Shown: positions 17,502 to 24,917 of the stretch, in pieces | How the letters are laid out: every line of letters starts with the position of its first letter | Position numbering within the stretch: the first letter of the stretch is position 1 | Origin: JAWVFM01 sp963841455 | GTDB taxonomy: Bacteria; Actinomycetota; Thermoleophilia; Solirubrobacterales; 70-9 | Reading direction: 5' to 3' | Assembly: GCA_963841455.1 (NCBI GenBank) | Contig: CAWJCU010000002.1 | Coordinates: 62,001 to 126,000 of the forward strand | DNA length: 64,000 bases | Program-made: the position numbers and the translations under genes | Notes under the pieces: model-generated | What the model saw: only the letters and a program-made list of their open reading frames with translations | Database searches by the model: none | Told to the model about the DNA's origin: nothing

Positions 17502-18962
17502 TCAGTAGGCGCCGGTGCCGCGCAGGGTCACCGGGAGGGTCTGGATGAGGATCCAGAGGTCGCGCGCCAGCGAGATCTTCTCGACGTAGTCCATCTCCAC
17601 CGCGAGACGCTCGTCGAACGCGAGCTCCCCGCGGCCGGAGACCTGCATCGGCCCGGTCATCCCCGGCTTGACGCGGAGGCGGAAGCGATGCTCCGGCTCG
17701 TAGCGCTCGACGAGGGCGAGCTCCTCAGGGCGCGGGCCGACGATGCTCATCTCCCCCTTGAGGACGTTCCAGAGCTGCGGCAGCTCATCGAGACTGAAGC
17801 GCCGGAGCATCCGGCCGACCCGCGTCACGCGCGGGTCGTTTCGAAGCTTGAACGCGGGCGCCGGCAGCGAATCCAGGTCGACAAGCTCGTTGAGCTGGTC
17901 CTCGGCGTCGCGGTACATCGATCGGAGCTTGTACATGCGGAAGGGCCGGGCGTCGAGGCCCGCGCGAAGCTGCGAGAAGATCGCCGGCCCCGGGCTGTCG
18001 AGCTGGATCGCGAGGGCGACGAGCGGGAAGAGCGGCGCGAGGATCACGAGCGCGAGGGCCGAGACGACGATGTCGAAGCCACGCTTCAGCAGCATCGTCG
18101 AGCGCGACACGTCCGAGGTATCGAACTCGAGCACCGGTAGGTCGGCCACCTGCGACAGGTAGGGCATCGGGCCGGCGTGACCGCGCAGCGGCGAGACCAC
18201 GCTGAGCTTGACCTGGCGCTCACGGCACTCGGTGGCGAGCTGTGCGACCGGGTCCATGCCGATCTCCCGCGACGCCACGATCACGCGATCGACGCCATCG
18301 ACGAGCCTTCGCAGGTGCCGTGCCTGATCGCCGTTCCCGCCCAGGACCACGGGCCCGGCGCCGACCACCCGGAGGTGCATGTCGCCGAAGAGCTGGATGC
18401 GGCGTGCGATGCCCGCGGCCAGGTCGCGCTCGCCGACGATGAGCGTGAGCTCCGGCGGCACGATCCGCCGCCATGCGCCGCGCATCGTCGCCCGCAGGAC
18501 GACCGCCAGGACGGTGCCCGCGCCCAGGGCGATGAGCGCCGCCGACGCCGAGACCTCCTCGACCGCGGTCGAGGCCGATACGAGGGCCACGGCGCCCACT
18601 CCCACGGTCATCCAGGCCAGCAGCGTCGGGATCTCGTCGACCGTCAGGTGGCGCAGCGCGATGTGATCGCGGTCGTAGAGGCCGAGCATCTTCGCCACGA
18701 GGATCCAGAGCGGCAGCCCCGCGAGCAGGATCAGGCCGGAAACCGAGCCCCGCGTCGCGATCACGGTGGTGAGGCCCGCCGCAACCAGGTCGGCGGCCGC
18801 GAGCATGCGACGGCGAAGCGCGTCGCGCCACCAGCGCAGGCGATGGCCGCCGGCGGCATCGTCACGCGTGCGGCTGAGATCGGCGACGCGGTTCGCGACG
18901 CGGTTCGTCGGCCATGCCGCCGTCTCGTTGGCGACGTCGATCGTCTTGGTCTCTGTATCCAC
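17502..18962 (-). CDS. Polyprenyl glycosylphosphotransferase (initiating sugar transferase, WbaP/CpsE-type)
   Basis: The 486-residue integral membrane enzyme starts glycan assembly by moving a sugar-1-phosphate to undecaprenyl phosphate. Four N-terminal hydrophobic segments (residues about 50-165) and a CoA-binding-like middle domain (LTLIVGERDLAAGIARRI) precede the catalytic Bac_transf domain. That domain has LLKRGFDIVVSALALVILA, PAIFSQLRAGLDARPFRMYK, KLRSMYRDAED, RRFSLDELPQLWNVLKGEMS and SIVGPRPEEL, with KPGMTGPMQVSGRGEL near the end. The GTG at 18962 starts just before the first soluble stretch. It lies between the O-antigen-ligase-like gene and the GT fusion, in one operon. Confidence 0.94.
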   Translation of the reverse strand: MDTETKTIDVANETAAWPTNRVANRVADLSRTRDDAAGGHRLRWWRDALRRRMLAAADLVAAGLTTVIATRGSVSGLILLAGLPLWILVAKMLGLYDRDHIALRHLTVDEIPTLLAWMTVGVGAVALVSASTAVEEVSASAALIALGAGTVLAVVLRATMRGAWRRIVPPELTLIVGERDLAAGIARRIQLFGDMHLRVVGAGPVVLGGNGDQARHLRRLVDGVDRVIVASREIGMDPVAQLATECRERQVKLSVVSPLRGHAGPMPYLSQVADLPVLEFDTSDVSRSTMLLKRGFDIVVSALALVILAPLFPLVALAIQLDSPGPAIFSQLRAGLDARPFRMYKLRSMYRDAEDQLNELVDLDSLPAPAFKLRNDPRVTRVGRMLRRFSLDELPQLWNVLKGEMSIVGPRPEELALVERYEPEHRFRLRVKPGMTGPMQVSGRGELAFDERLAVEMDYVEKISLARDLWILIQTLPVTLRGTGAY

Positions 18963-19012
18963 CCTGGGCCCGCCTTCCACCACCCGATAGGGGGCCTGGC
19001 GAGGATATTGGA

Positions 19013-20923
19013 TCAGCCAGGTCCGGGCAGCGCGCTCGCGGGCAGCGGAACCGGCGCCAGAGCCTGGGCGCGAGCGGCCTCCGCGGTCGCGGCCCCTGTC
19101 GCCCCGCGGCGGCGATCGATCCCGGACGCGACGGCCCAGCCCCTCCAGTCGCCCGGGGCCTTTTGGATTGCTCGCTGCGCGGCCTCCCTGGCCGCTCCGA
19201 GCTGGCCCGCGAGCTTGTAGGTGAGCGCGAGCTGAAGCTGCGGCTCCGGTGAGAACGGCTCGGCATCGGCGGCCGACCTTGCGTCGCTCACCGCTGCGGC
19301 GAGGTCGCCCCGCACCACCGCACCCTTGCTGTCGGCGAGCCGGGTGGACGCGTAGATGAAGACGCCTGCCACGGCCAATACCACCACCGCGAAGAGCAGA
19401 GCCGCGACGCCGAGGCCGAAGCGGCGCGCCCCGCTCGACGCATCTCCCCCGGTGCTGCGAGACCGCGCGGGCCCGGTCAGCAAGCCGATCGCGATCACCC
19501 CCGGGACGAAGGACGCCGGAACCTTCCACGTCCAGTCGATCGCGGCCCCGACGAGCGTTGTCGCGAGCAGCGCGAGCGCCGGGGCAACGTCGGCCGGCAC
19601 CCGCCGCCAGCACCGCCTGGCCGCCACGCCCGCCGCGACGACCGGACCGATCGCCAGGAGCAGGCCGAGCGGCCCGAGGTCGGCGAGCTCCTCGAGGAAC
19701 AGGGAGTGCGCATTTCCAGTGGCTGTGGGTGCGCCGGGATGCGCGTTCCAGTAGAGCTCGTAGTTGCCTGCGCCGACGCCTCCCGCGGGATCGCCGGCGA
19801 ACGCGTCGAGCGCCGCCTTCCAGAACTGCGCCCGCCCGCTCCCACCCGTCGCAAGGAGGCTGCGCTGCCCCGGCACCGCAGTGGCCCCGGGGGTGTCGCT
19901 GGTGAAGTCGCGTACGCGCGCGGCTGGATCGGAGGCCACGATGCCGACGACGAGCGCGAGAGCGAGGCCAATCAGCGCGGCGCGCCGAAACCGTCGAGAG
20001 ACCTGGACCGCGGCTAGCTTCGCGTCGAGCAGCCAGCGGACCCCCGCCGCCCCCGCCGCGAGCAGCAGAGTCAGCAGCGTGACGTGGAGCCCCTGCGTGC
20101 TCTGGGTGCTGGTGCCGAGGTCGTGGGCGAGGTCGTGGCTGTGGATCGCCAGAACGACGCTCGGGGCCGCGGCTGCAAGACCGAGAACGGCGCCCGCTCC
20201 GAGTCGGGTCCGCGCGGGCCCCAGCGCCAGGAGCACCCCAACGCCGAGCGCGACCGCGAGCGCACCGCCGCGCGACGACGTGAGGTAGAGCGCTAGCGCG
20301 CATGGCACGATCAGGCCGATGGCCGCGGCCCGGGTGCCCCTGCGGTCGGCCTGCGAGCCGAGCCACGCGAGCAACACGATCGCGACGGCGATGCAGGCCG
20401 CCAGCGCGTTCCAGTATCCAATCGGGTAGCTCAGCCTCCCGGTCGCCCCGAGCGAGACCAGGGTCGCCTCCCCCCCGCCGAGGAAGCCGGGGAAGAGGCG
20501 GGAGGCGAGCGCCAGCGACGTGATGGCGACCGCGCCGGCGACGATGCCGAGCAGCCAGGTGCGCGGTCGGATCGCGGGGAGCACCAGGACGACGGCCAAG
20601 AGCAGACCCGCGTACGCGGCCGGGAGCAGCGCGGCGGCGAACGCCCGCCCGGCGTCGTCGGCCCACGCCATCGAGAGGAGCGACAGGATGGCAAGCGCGC
20701 CGAAGCACGCGACGGCCCCGGCGGCGAGCCGGGACACCTCGGCGCCCGGCCAGGCGCGAAGGGCGATGCCCGCTGCGACGATCGCCCAGAGGACGATCGC
20801 GCCCCAGGCGACGGCCGTGGTCGAGTAGCCCCCCTGGCCGAAGGCGATGGCGACGTAGGCGACCGCGATCGCGCCCGCGGTCGCGGTACGCGCTCGGGCG
20901 CTCGCGTGAATCGTGCGGTCCAC
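19013..20923 (-). CDS. O-antigen ligase-like polytopic membrane protein with C-terminal TPR-like region
   Basis: The 636-residue protein has about 12 hydrophobic segments. The Wzy_C/WaaL signature region covers residues about 195-410: YLTSSRGGALAVALGVGVLL, the large extracellular loop, and GNAHSLFLEELADLGPLGLL with the conserved His. The C-terminal ~120 residues after the last helix read like one or two tetratricopeptide helices (DAEPFSPEPQLQLALTYKLA, then AAREAAQRAIQKAPGDW). It would polymerise or ligate lipid-linked glycan on the outer face of the membrane. I chose the GTG at 20923; the longer open frame upstream is antisense to the glycoside hydrolase gene. It faces that gene across about 25 bp. 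Confidence 0.88.
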   Translation of the reverse strand: MDRTIHASARARTATAGAIAVAYVAIAFGQGGYSTTAVAWGAIVLWAIVAAGIALRAWPGAEVSRLAAGAVACFGALAILSLLSMAWADDAGRAFAAALLPAAYAGLLLAVVLVLPAIRPRTWLLGIVAGAVAITSLALASRLFPGFLGGGEATLVSLGATGRLSYPIGYWNALAACIAVAIVLLAWLGSQADRRGTRAAAIGLIVPCALALYLTSSRGGALAVALGVGVLLALGPARTRLGAGAVLGLAAAAPSVVLAIHSHDLAHDLGTSTQSTQGLHVTLLTLLLAAGAAGVRWLLDAKLAAVQVSRRFRRAALIGLALALVVGIVASDPAARVRDFTSDTPGATAVPGQRSLLATGGSGRAQFWKAALDAFAGDPAGGVGAGNYELYWNAHPGAPTATGNAHSLFLEELADLGPLGLLLAIGPVVAAGVAARRCWRRVPADVAPALALLATTLVGAAIDWTWKVPASFVPGVIAIGLLTGPARSRSTGGDASSGARRFGLGVAALLFAVVVLAVAGVFIYASTRLADSKGAVVRGDLAAAVSDARSAADAEPFSPEPQLQLALTYKLAGQLGAAREAAQRAIQKAPGDWRGWAVASGIDRRRGATGAATAEAARAQALAPVPLPASALPGPG

Positions 20924-20947
20924 CTCTTGGCTACCCTTCGCGCCGGC

Positions 20948-22099
20948 ATGGCGGGCGCCGGAGCAGGCCGACAGTCTAGGCCTGGGACGTGGGCCCTTCT
21001 CCTGGCCCTCTTCGCCGGGCTCCTCGCCGGGTGCGGTGGCGACTCGGGCTCGCCCTCGTCTCCCCCACGGCAGTTCTACGGCATCGCGTCCGGCGGTGGC
21101 CTCGGCGCGAGCGACTTCGACCGCATGGCCAAGGCGGGCGTCGGATCCCTTCGGTTCCTCGTCTATCGCCCGACGATTCAGCCCACGCGGACCGGCGATT
21201 ACAACTGGGGGGCCCTCGACCTGATCGTCGCCGACGCGGCCGCAAAGCACCTCGACCTGCTCCCGACCGTCTCCGGGACGCCAGCGTTCGAGCAGGGCGC
21301 GTGCACGGGCGATCCGACGTGCGCGAGCCAGATCAAGGTCAACACGCCCTCGGAACGGGCCGGGTGGCGGCGCTTCCTGCGCGCGCTCGTGGGGCGATAC
21401 GGGCCGAAGGGATCGTTCTGGAAGACGCTCCCGGACCTGCCGCGCGACCCGATCACGCGCTGGCAAATCTGGAACGAGCAGAACAGCCCGGTCTACAAGG
21501 ACCCCCCGAAGACGTACGCGACCCTGCTCGGGATCGCACGGCGGGCGATCAAGTCCGTCGACCCGAACGCCCAGGTCATCCTCGGCGGGATGTTCGGCAC
21601 GCCGAGGGGCGGGCCCTCGGGCACAGCCTGGCGATACCTCGCGGACCTTTACCGTGCCGGAGCGGGCGATGACTTCGACGCAGTCGCGCTCCACCCCTAT
21701 TCGCCGAACCTCGCGGGCATCAAGTACCAGCTCGAGAAGGTCCGGTCGGTCCTCGAGGCCAACGGCGACGCGTCGAAGCCGACGCTCATCACCGAGATCG
21801 GCTGGGGCTCGGCCGGCGACAAGCGCGCCCCCGGGACCGGCGCGCGCGGCCAGGCCTTCGTCGTGACCCCAGAGCGGCAGGCGGAGAACCTGACGCGCTC
21901 GTTCTCGCTGCTCACCGAGCACAGATCGAGCTGGCGGATCGGCGGGGTCTTCTGGTTCTCGTGGAAGGACCCGCAGGACCCGCCGCCCGGGCTGTGCGCG
22001 TTCTGCTACTCGTCGGGCCTCTACGAGGCGAACGGCACGACGCCCAAGCCCGCGCTCGCGGCATTCGAGCGCTTCACCAGGCGCGCGGGCCAGGGCTGA
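20948..22099 (+). CDS. Glycoside hydrolase-like lipoprotein (clan GH-A fold)
   Basis: The 383-residue exported protein has a lipoprotein signal peptide (LLALFAGLLAGC, lipid Cys at about 31). The (beta/alpha)8 domain follows: FYGIASGGGLGASDFDRMAK at the start, ITRWQIWNEQNSPVYKDP with the acid/base Glu of the WNEQ motif, and PTLITEIGWGS with the probable nucleophile Glu. The end (GVFWFSWKDPQDPPPGLCAF) is shared with the paralogue at 22.4 kb. The spacing fits GH-A glycosidases such as GH39/GH5; the substrate is unknown, but neighbouring genes suggest surface glycan trimming. The ATG at 20948 opens directly into the signal peptide. Confidence 0.88.
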   Translation: MAGAGAGRQSRPGTWALLLALFAGLLAGCGGDSGSPSSPPRQFYGIASGGGLGASDFDRMAKAGVGSLRFLVYRPTIQPTRTGDYNWGALDLIVADAAAKHLDLLPTVSGTPAFEQGACTGDPTCASQIKVNTPSERAGWRRFLRALVGRYGPKGSFWKTLPDLPRDPITRWQIWNEQNSPVYKDPPKTYATLLGIARRAIKSVDPNAQVILGGMFGTPRGGPSGTAWRYLADLYRAGAGDDFDAVALHPYSPNLAGIKYQLEKVRSVLEANGDASKPTLITEIGWGSAGDKRAPGTGARGQAFVVTPERQAENLTRSFSLLTEHRSSWRIGGVFWFSWKDPQDPPPGLCAFCYSSGLYEANGTTPKPALAAFERFTRRAGQG

Positions 22100-22146
22100 C
22101 AGGCCTGGAAAAGGCCCGCCCACCTGCTGTTATTCTGCGACGTTCG

Positions 22147-22452
22147 ATGGCGGGAGCGGGACCCAACGCGACGCGCGCGCGCATCCGTTTGCGACGAGCG
22201 CGCGTGCTGGTGGCTGCCGTTTGCGCCCTCGTGCTCGCCGTGTCGGCCGTGGCGGCGCCGTCGGCGCTCGCCGGAGGGCCCGCTGGAGGCGAGTACAAGC
22301 TTCACGTGCCGAAGGCCGGAGGCTCCGGGGTCGGCGACACCGGAGGCGGCTCGGGAGGCACGGTGCTGCTGATTGCGGCGGCGGCCATCGTCGCCGGTGC
22401 GGGCGCGCTGGTGTATGTCAAGCGACGCGGAAAGGCGGGCGAGGCGACATGA
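22147..22452 (+). CDS. Small secreted, C-terminally membrane-anchored protein
   Basis: The 101-residue protein has a basic N terminus and signal peptide (residues about 18-42, ending ALAGG). A short 40-residue Gly/Ser-rich extracellular segment follows, then one membrane segment (TVLLIAAAAIVAGAGALVYV) and a positively charged tail KRRGKAGEAT. This is the architecture of a cell-wall sorting signal, but no LPXTG-like motif is visible before the helix. Its stop overlaps the ATG of the second glycoside hydrolase (ATGA), so the two are probably co-translated. I do not recognise the family. Confidence 0.7.
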   Translation: MAGAGPNATRARIRLRRARVLVAAVCALVLAVSAVAAPSALAGGPAGGEYKLHVPKAGGSGVGDTGGGSGGTVLLIAAAAIVAGAGALVYVKRRGKAGEAT

Positions 22453-23636
22453 GGCGACTTCGAATCGCGGCGATCGCCGCATCTCTGGTGGCGCTCGCGG
22501 GCACGAGCTCGGCGTCTGCAGCGGTGCCGCGTGACTTCTACGGAATCGTCCAGTTCGCGCCCCTGGACAGCGGCGACTTCGCCCGGATGGGCACTGCGAA
22601 GGTCGGGACGCTGCGCTTCCAGATCCTCTGGGGAGCGGTCCAGCACTCGCGCGGCGAGGCGTTCAACTTCGCCCCGTACGACGGCCTCGTGGGCCAGGCC
22701 GCGAGCCAGGGCGTCGAGGTGCTGCCGGTGCTGTTCGGCACTCCCACCTTCGAGTCCGGATGCTCGAGCGTCTTCTGCCAGCGGCACATCGTCACCAGCA
22801 AGAAGGCGCTGAACGACTGGAAGGCGTTCGTCCACGCCGCCGCCGAGCGCTACGGCGCGCACGGGTCGTTCTGGCAGCAGTTCCCCTCGATCCCGTACCA
22901 CCCCGTGGTCAACTGGCAGTTCTGGAACGAGCAGAACAGCACGAGCCAGAAGAACAGCCCGAAGGCCTACACCAAGCTCGTCAAGAGCGGCGACGCCGGG
23001 CTTCGCTCGGCCGACAAGAAGGGGAAGGTGATGCTCGGCGGCATGTTCGGCACGCCGCCCAACGCGCCGAAGAACGACGCCTGGACCTACCTGAGCTCGA
23101 TGTACAAGGCCGGCGCCAAGTCGCACTTCGACAGCGTCGCCCTCCACCCCTACGCGGTCAAGCCGCCGCAGGTCAAGGAGCCGATCGAGAAGATGCGAGC
23201 GGCGATGAAGAAGGGCCATGATGCGAAGAAGAAGCTCTACATCACGGAGATCGGCTGGGGCTCGAGCAAGAAGAAGCACCCCGGCACGGGAGGGCGCGGC
23301 GCTCTCTTCAACGTCAACCCGAAGAAGCAGAAGCAGTACCTCAAGGCCTCGTTCAAGACGCTGACGAGCCATCGCAAGAGCTGGAAGATCGGCGGCGTCG
23401 ACTGGTTCACGTGGAAGGACCCGACGAACCCGCCCGACGGGCTCTGCGCCTTCTGCTACTCCGCGGGTCTTTTCGAGGCCGGCGGGACGAAGGCGAAGCC
23501 CTCGTTCGGCGCCTTCAAGAGCTTCAGCAAGAAGACGAGGGGCAAGCGGGTGCGCTCAGCTGCCACGCCCGAGAAGCCGACGGAGCTTTCGCAGGCGGTT
23601 CCGTCCCTGCGCCGATTGGCGCAGGCGCTGCTCTAG
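22449..23636 (+). CDS. Secreted glycoside hydrolase-like protein (clan GH-A fold), paralogue of the upstream lipoprotein
   Basis: The 395-residue secreted protein has a Sec signal peptide (ending SSASAAVPRD, no lipobox) and a GH-A catalytic domain. VVNWQFWNEQNSTSQKNSP has the acid/base Glu, KLYITEIGWGSSKKKHPG the nucleophile Glu, and VDWFTWKDPTNPPDGLCAF matches the upstream paralogue almost word for word. It is more lysine-rich than the paralogue, suggesting association with acidic polymers. The C terminus overlaps the convergent PhyH gene by 81 bp; the GH-A domain itself ends before the overlap. Start ATG overlaps the stop of the small anchored protein. Confidence 0.88.
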   Translation: MRRLRIAAIAASLVALAGTSSASAAVPRDFYGIVQFAPLDSGDFARMGTAKVGTLRFQILWGAVQHSRGEAFNFAPYDGLVGQAASQGVEVLPVLFGTPTFESGCSSVFCQRHIVTSKKALNDWKAFVHAAAERYGAHGSFWQQFPSIPYHPVVNWQFWNEQNSTSQKNSPKAYTKLVKSGDAGLRSADKKGKVMLGGMFGTPPNAPKNDAWTYLSSMYKAGAKSHFDSVALHPYAVKPPQVKEPIEKMRAAMKKGHDAKKKLYITEIGWGSSKKKHPGTGGRGALFNVNPKKQKQYLKASFKTLTSHRKSWKIGGVDWFTWKDPTNPPDGLCAFCYSAGLFEAGGTKAKPSFGAFKSFSKKTRGKRVRSAATPEKPTELSQAVPSLRRLAQALL

Positions 23637-24548
23637 CTGGTAGCGGGCCTCGGTCCGCAGCGGCAACCGCACATCGTGGCCCGCGTAGTGGTGGGGCTGC
23701 ACGCGCCCCGTCGAGATGTCGACGACTCGCTTCCAGGAGTAGCGGCCGAGCGGAGGGTCGGAGTACAGCGGCGTGTAGTAGCGGCTGCGCTCGAAGTAGC
23801 AGTGGGTCACCTGGGAGCGACGCGTGCTCCCCGGCTCGAGGATCGGGTCGCCGCCGTGGAAGAGGTTCGCGGCCCAGATCAGCGCCTGCCCACGCTCGAG
23901 CGTCACCACCTCCTTTTCGATCCCTGACTCGGCGAGCAGCTCGCCGACGAACTGGTTGTAGACCTCGTACTGCTCGTCGCGGTTCGAGTACGAGCTCCCG
24001 GCGAGGTCGAGGTCGTGGAGCTCGAACACCGGCAGCTTGTGGCTTCCCGCGTAGTAGTGCAAGGGCCCCGATCCGGGCCGCACGTCCTCGAGCGCAACCC
24101 AGACCCCGGCCATGTAGCGGGGCGGCAGGGAGTTGAAGTGCAGGAGATCGCTGTGCGTCGGCTGCTGGGTGCCCTCGCGGAAGTTGAGCGTCTGGAACGG
24201 GACCGCACGGCGCCGGTACAGGGCCCTCAGCGTCGTGAGCACGGTCTCGTCGGTGGCGAGCTTGCGGACGGCCGGCACGAAGGTCCAAGCGTCCTGGACT
24301 CGGTTTCCGCCGGCGGCGAACTCATCGGCGAGGGCCGCGTCGATCTCGCTCGCCAGCTGGTCGAAGTCCGGGCGGTCGAGGTCGAAGACGACGTAGCCAC
24401 GCTCCGCGAAGGACCGCACCCGCTCGCGCATCACGTCCTCGAGGTCGGCGCGCTCGAGCTCCCGCTCGAAGAACGGCGACTCGAACCATGGGATGTTGAG
24501 GCGGGACGCGGCGTCCATCCCGCCGGTCTGGCTAGCCCGAGCTTCCAC
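23556..24548 (-). CDS. Phytanoyl-CoA dioxygenase (PhyH) family oxygenase
   Basis: The 330-residue Fe(II)/2-oxoglutarate oxygenase has a double-stranded beta-helix core. The iron ligands can be read: the HxD pair in QPTHSDLLHF and the distal His in AANLFHGGDPI, with the 2-oxoglutarate-binding Arg nearby in STRRSQVTHCYF. Such enzymes hydroxylate small molecules or lipids; no substrate is suggested by sequence. The ATG at 24548 overlaps the end of cysO by 17 bp, and an in-frame ATG at about 24518 (MDAASRLNIP) is an equally good start. It is the third gene of a rhodanese-E1/CysO/PhyH run on the minus strand. Confidence 0.88.
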   Translation of the reverse strand: MEARASQTGGMDAASRLNIPWFESPFFERELERADLEDVMRERVRSFAERGYVVFDLDRPDFDQLASEIDAALADEFAAGGNRVQDAWTFVPAVRKLATDETVLTTLRALYRRRAVPFQTLNFREGTQQPTHSDLLHFNSLPPRYMAGVWVALEDVRPGSGPLHYYAGSHKLPVFELHDLDLAGSSYSNRDEQYEVYNQFVGELLAESGIEKEVVTLERGQALIWAANLFHGGDPILEPGSTRRSQVTHCYFERSRYYTPLYSDPPLGRYSWKRVVDISTGRVQPHHYAGHDVRLPLRTEARYQLEQRLRQSAQGRNRLRKLRRLLGRGS

Positions 24549-24804
24549 CGGCCATGGCCGGCAGGATGACGACGGTGTCCGATTCGGTCACCGCGGTGTC
24601 GAGCCCGTCGAGCACCCGCACGTCCTCGTCGTTTCGGTAGACGTTGACGTAGCGGTTGAGCTCGCCGTCAGCGCCGAAGAGCTGGTCGCGGGTCGCAGGG
24701 TGGGCCTCGGCGAGCGCACGGAGAGCTTCGCCCACCGTCGAGCCACTCGCATCGAGCTCGGACACGCCCCCGGTCTGGGCGCGGAGGACTGGGGGAATCC
24801 TCAC
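24532..24804 (-). CDS. cysO: CysO/MoaD-like sulfur carrier protein with extension after the Gly-Gly
   Basis: The 90-residue ubiquitin-fold protein carries sulfur as a C-terminal thiocarboxylate. The GTG at 24804 gives the sequence RIPPVLRAQTGG at the N terminus and NRYVNVYRNDEDVR in the middle, the same order as mycobacterial CysO, whose product feeds CysM. The C terminus is ILPAMAGGSSG: the expected Gly-Gly is followed by Ser-Ser-Gly before the TAG. A free Gly-Gly is needed for adenylation, so a protease (the JAMM protein Mec in known systems) would have to trim it; no such gene is in this window. A pair of hairpins separates it from the upstream E1-like gene. Confidence 0.9.
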   Translation of the reverse strand: MRIPPVLRAQTGGVSELDASGSTVGEALRALAEAHPATRDQLFGADGELNRYVNVYRNDEDVRVLDGLDTAVTESDTVVILPAMAGGSSG

Positions 24805-24822
24805 CGTCGGCAAGCTACCTGC

Positions 24823-24867
24823 GGGCGCCTTCGGCGCCCTTACCTGCTGCTTTCGGGGCAAAGCCCC
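24823..24867 (-). promoter_or_regulatory. Two tandem hairpins in the 113-bp spacer between the rhodanese-E1 gene and cysO
   Basis: Stem 1: 24823-24829 GGGCGCC pairs with 24833-24839 across a three-base loop. Stem 2: 24855-24859 GGGGC pairs with 24863-24867 across AAA. Neither is followed by a T-run on the minus strand, so a partial terminator, mRNA stabiliser or translation control element setting the E1:carrier ratio are all possible. Confidence 0.45.
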
Positions 24868-24917
24868 TCACCGACACGACTGGCAGCTTACGCGAGGGCG
24901 GTGGCCGGAGGGTGGCT

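Noticed and set aside
17502..20708. Minus-strand frame of 1068 codons extending the sugar transferase
   Set aside because: The upstream part is a GC-rich alternative frame of the ligase-like gene (Arg/Gly-rich); the real gene starts near 18962.
19013..22123. Minus-strand frame of over 1000 codons extending the O-antigen-ligase-like gene upstream
   Set aside because: Everything upstream of 20923 is antisense to the glycoside hydrolase gene and has no conserved features; the protein-like part starts at the GTG at 20923.
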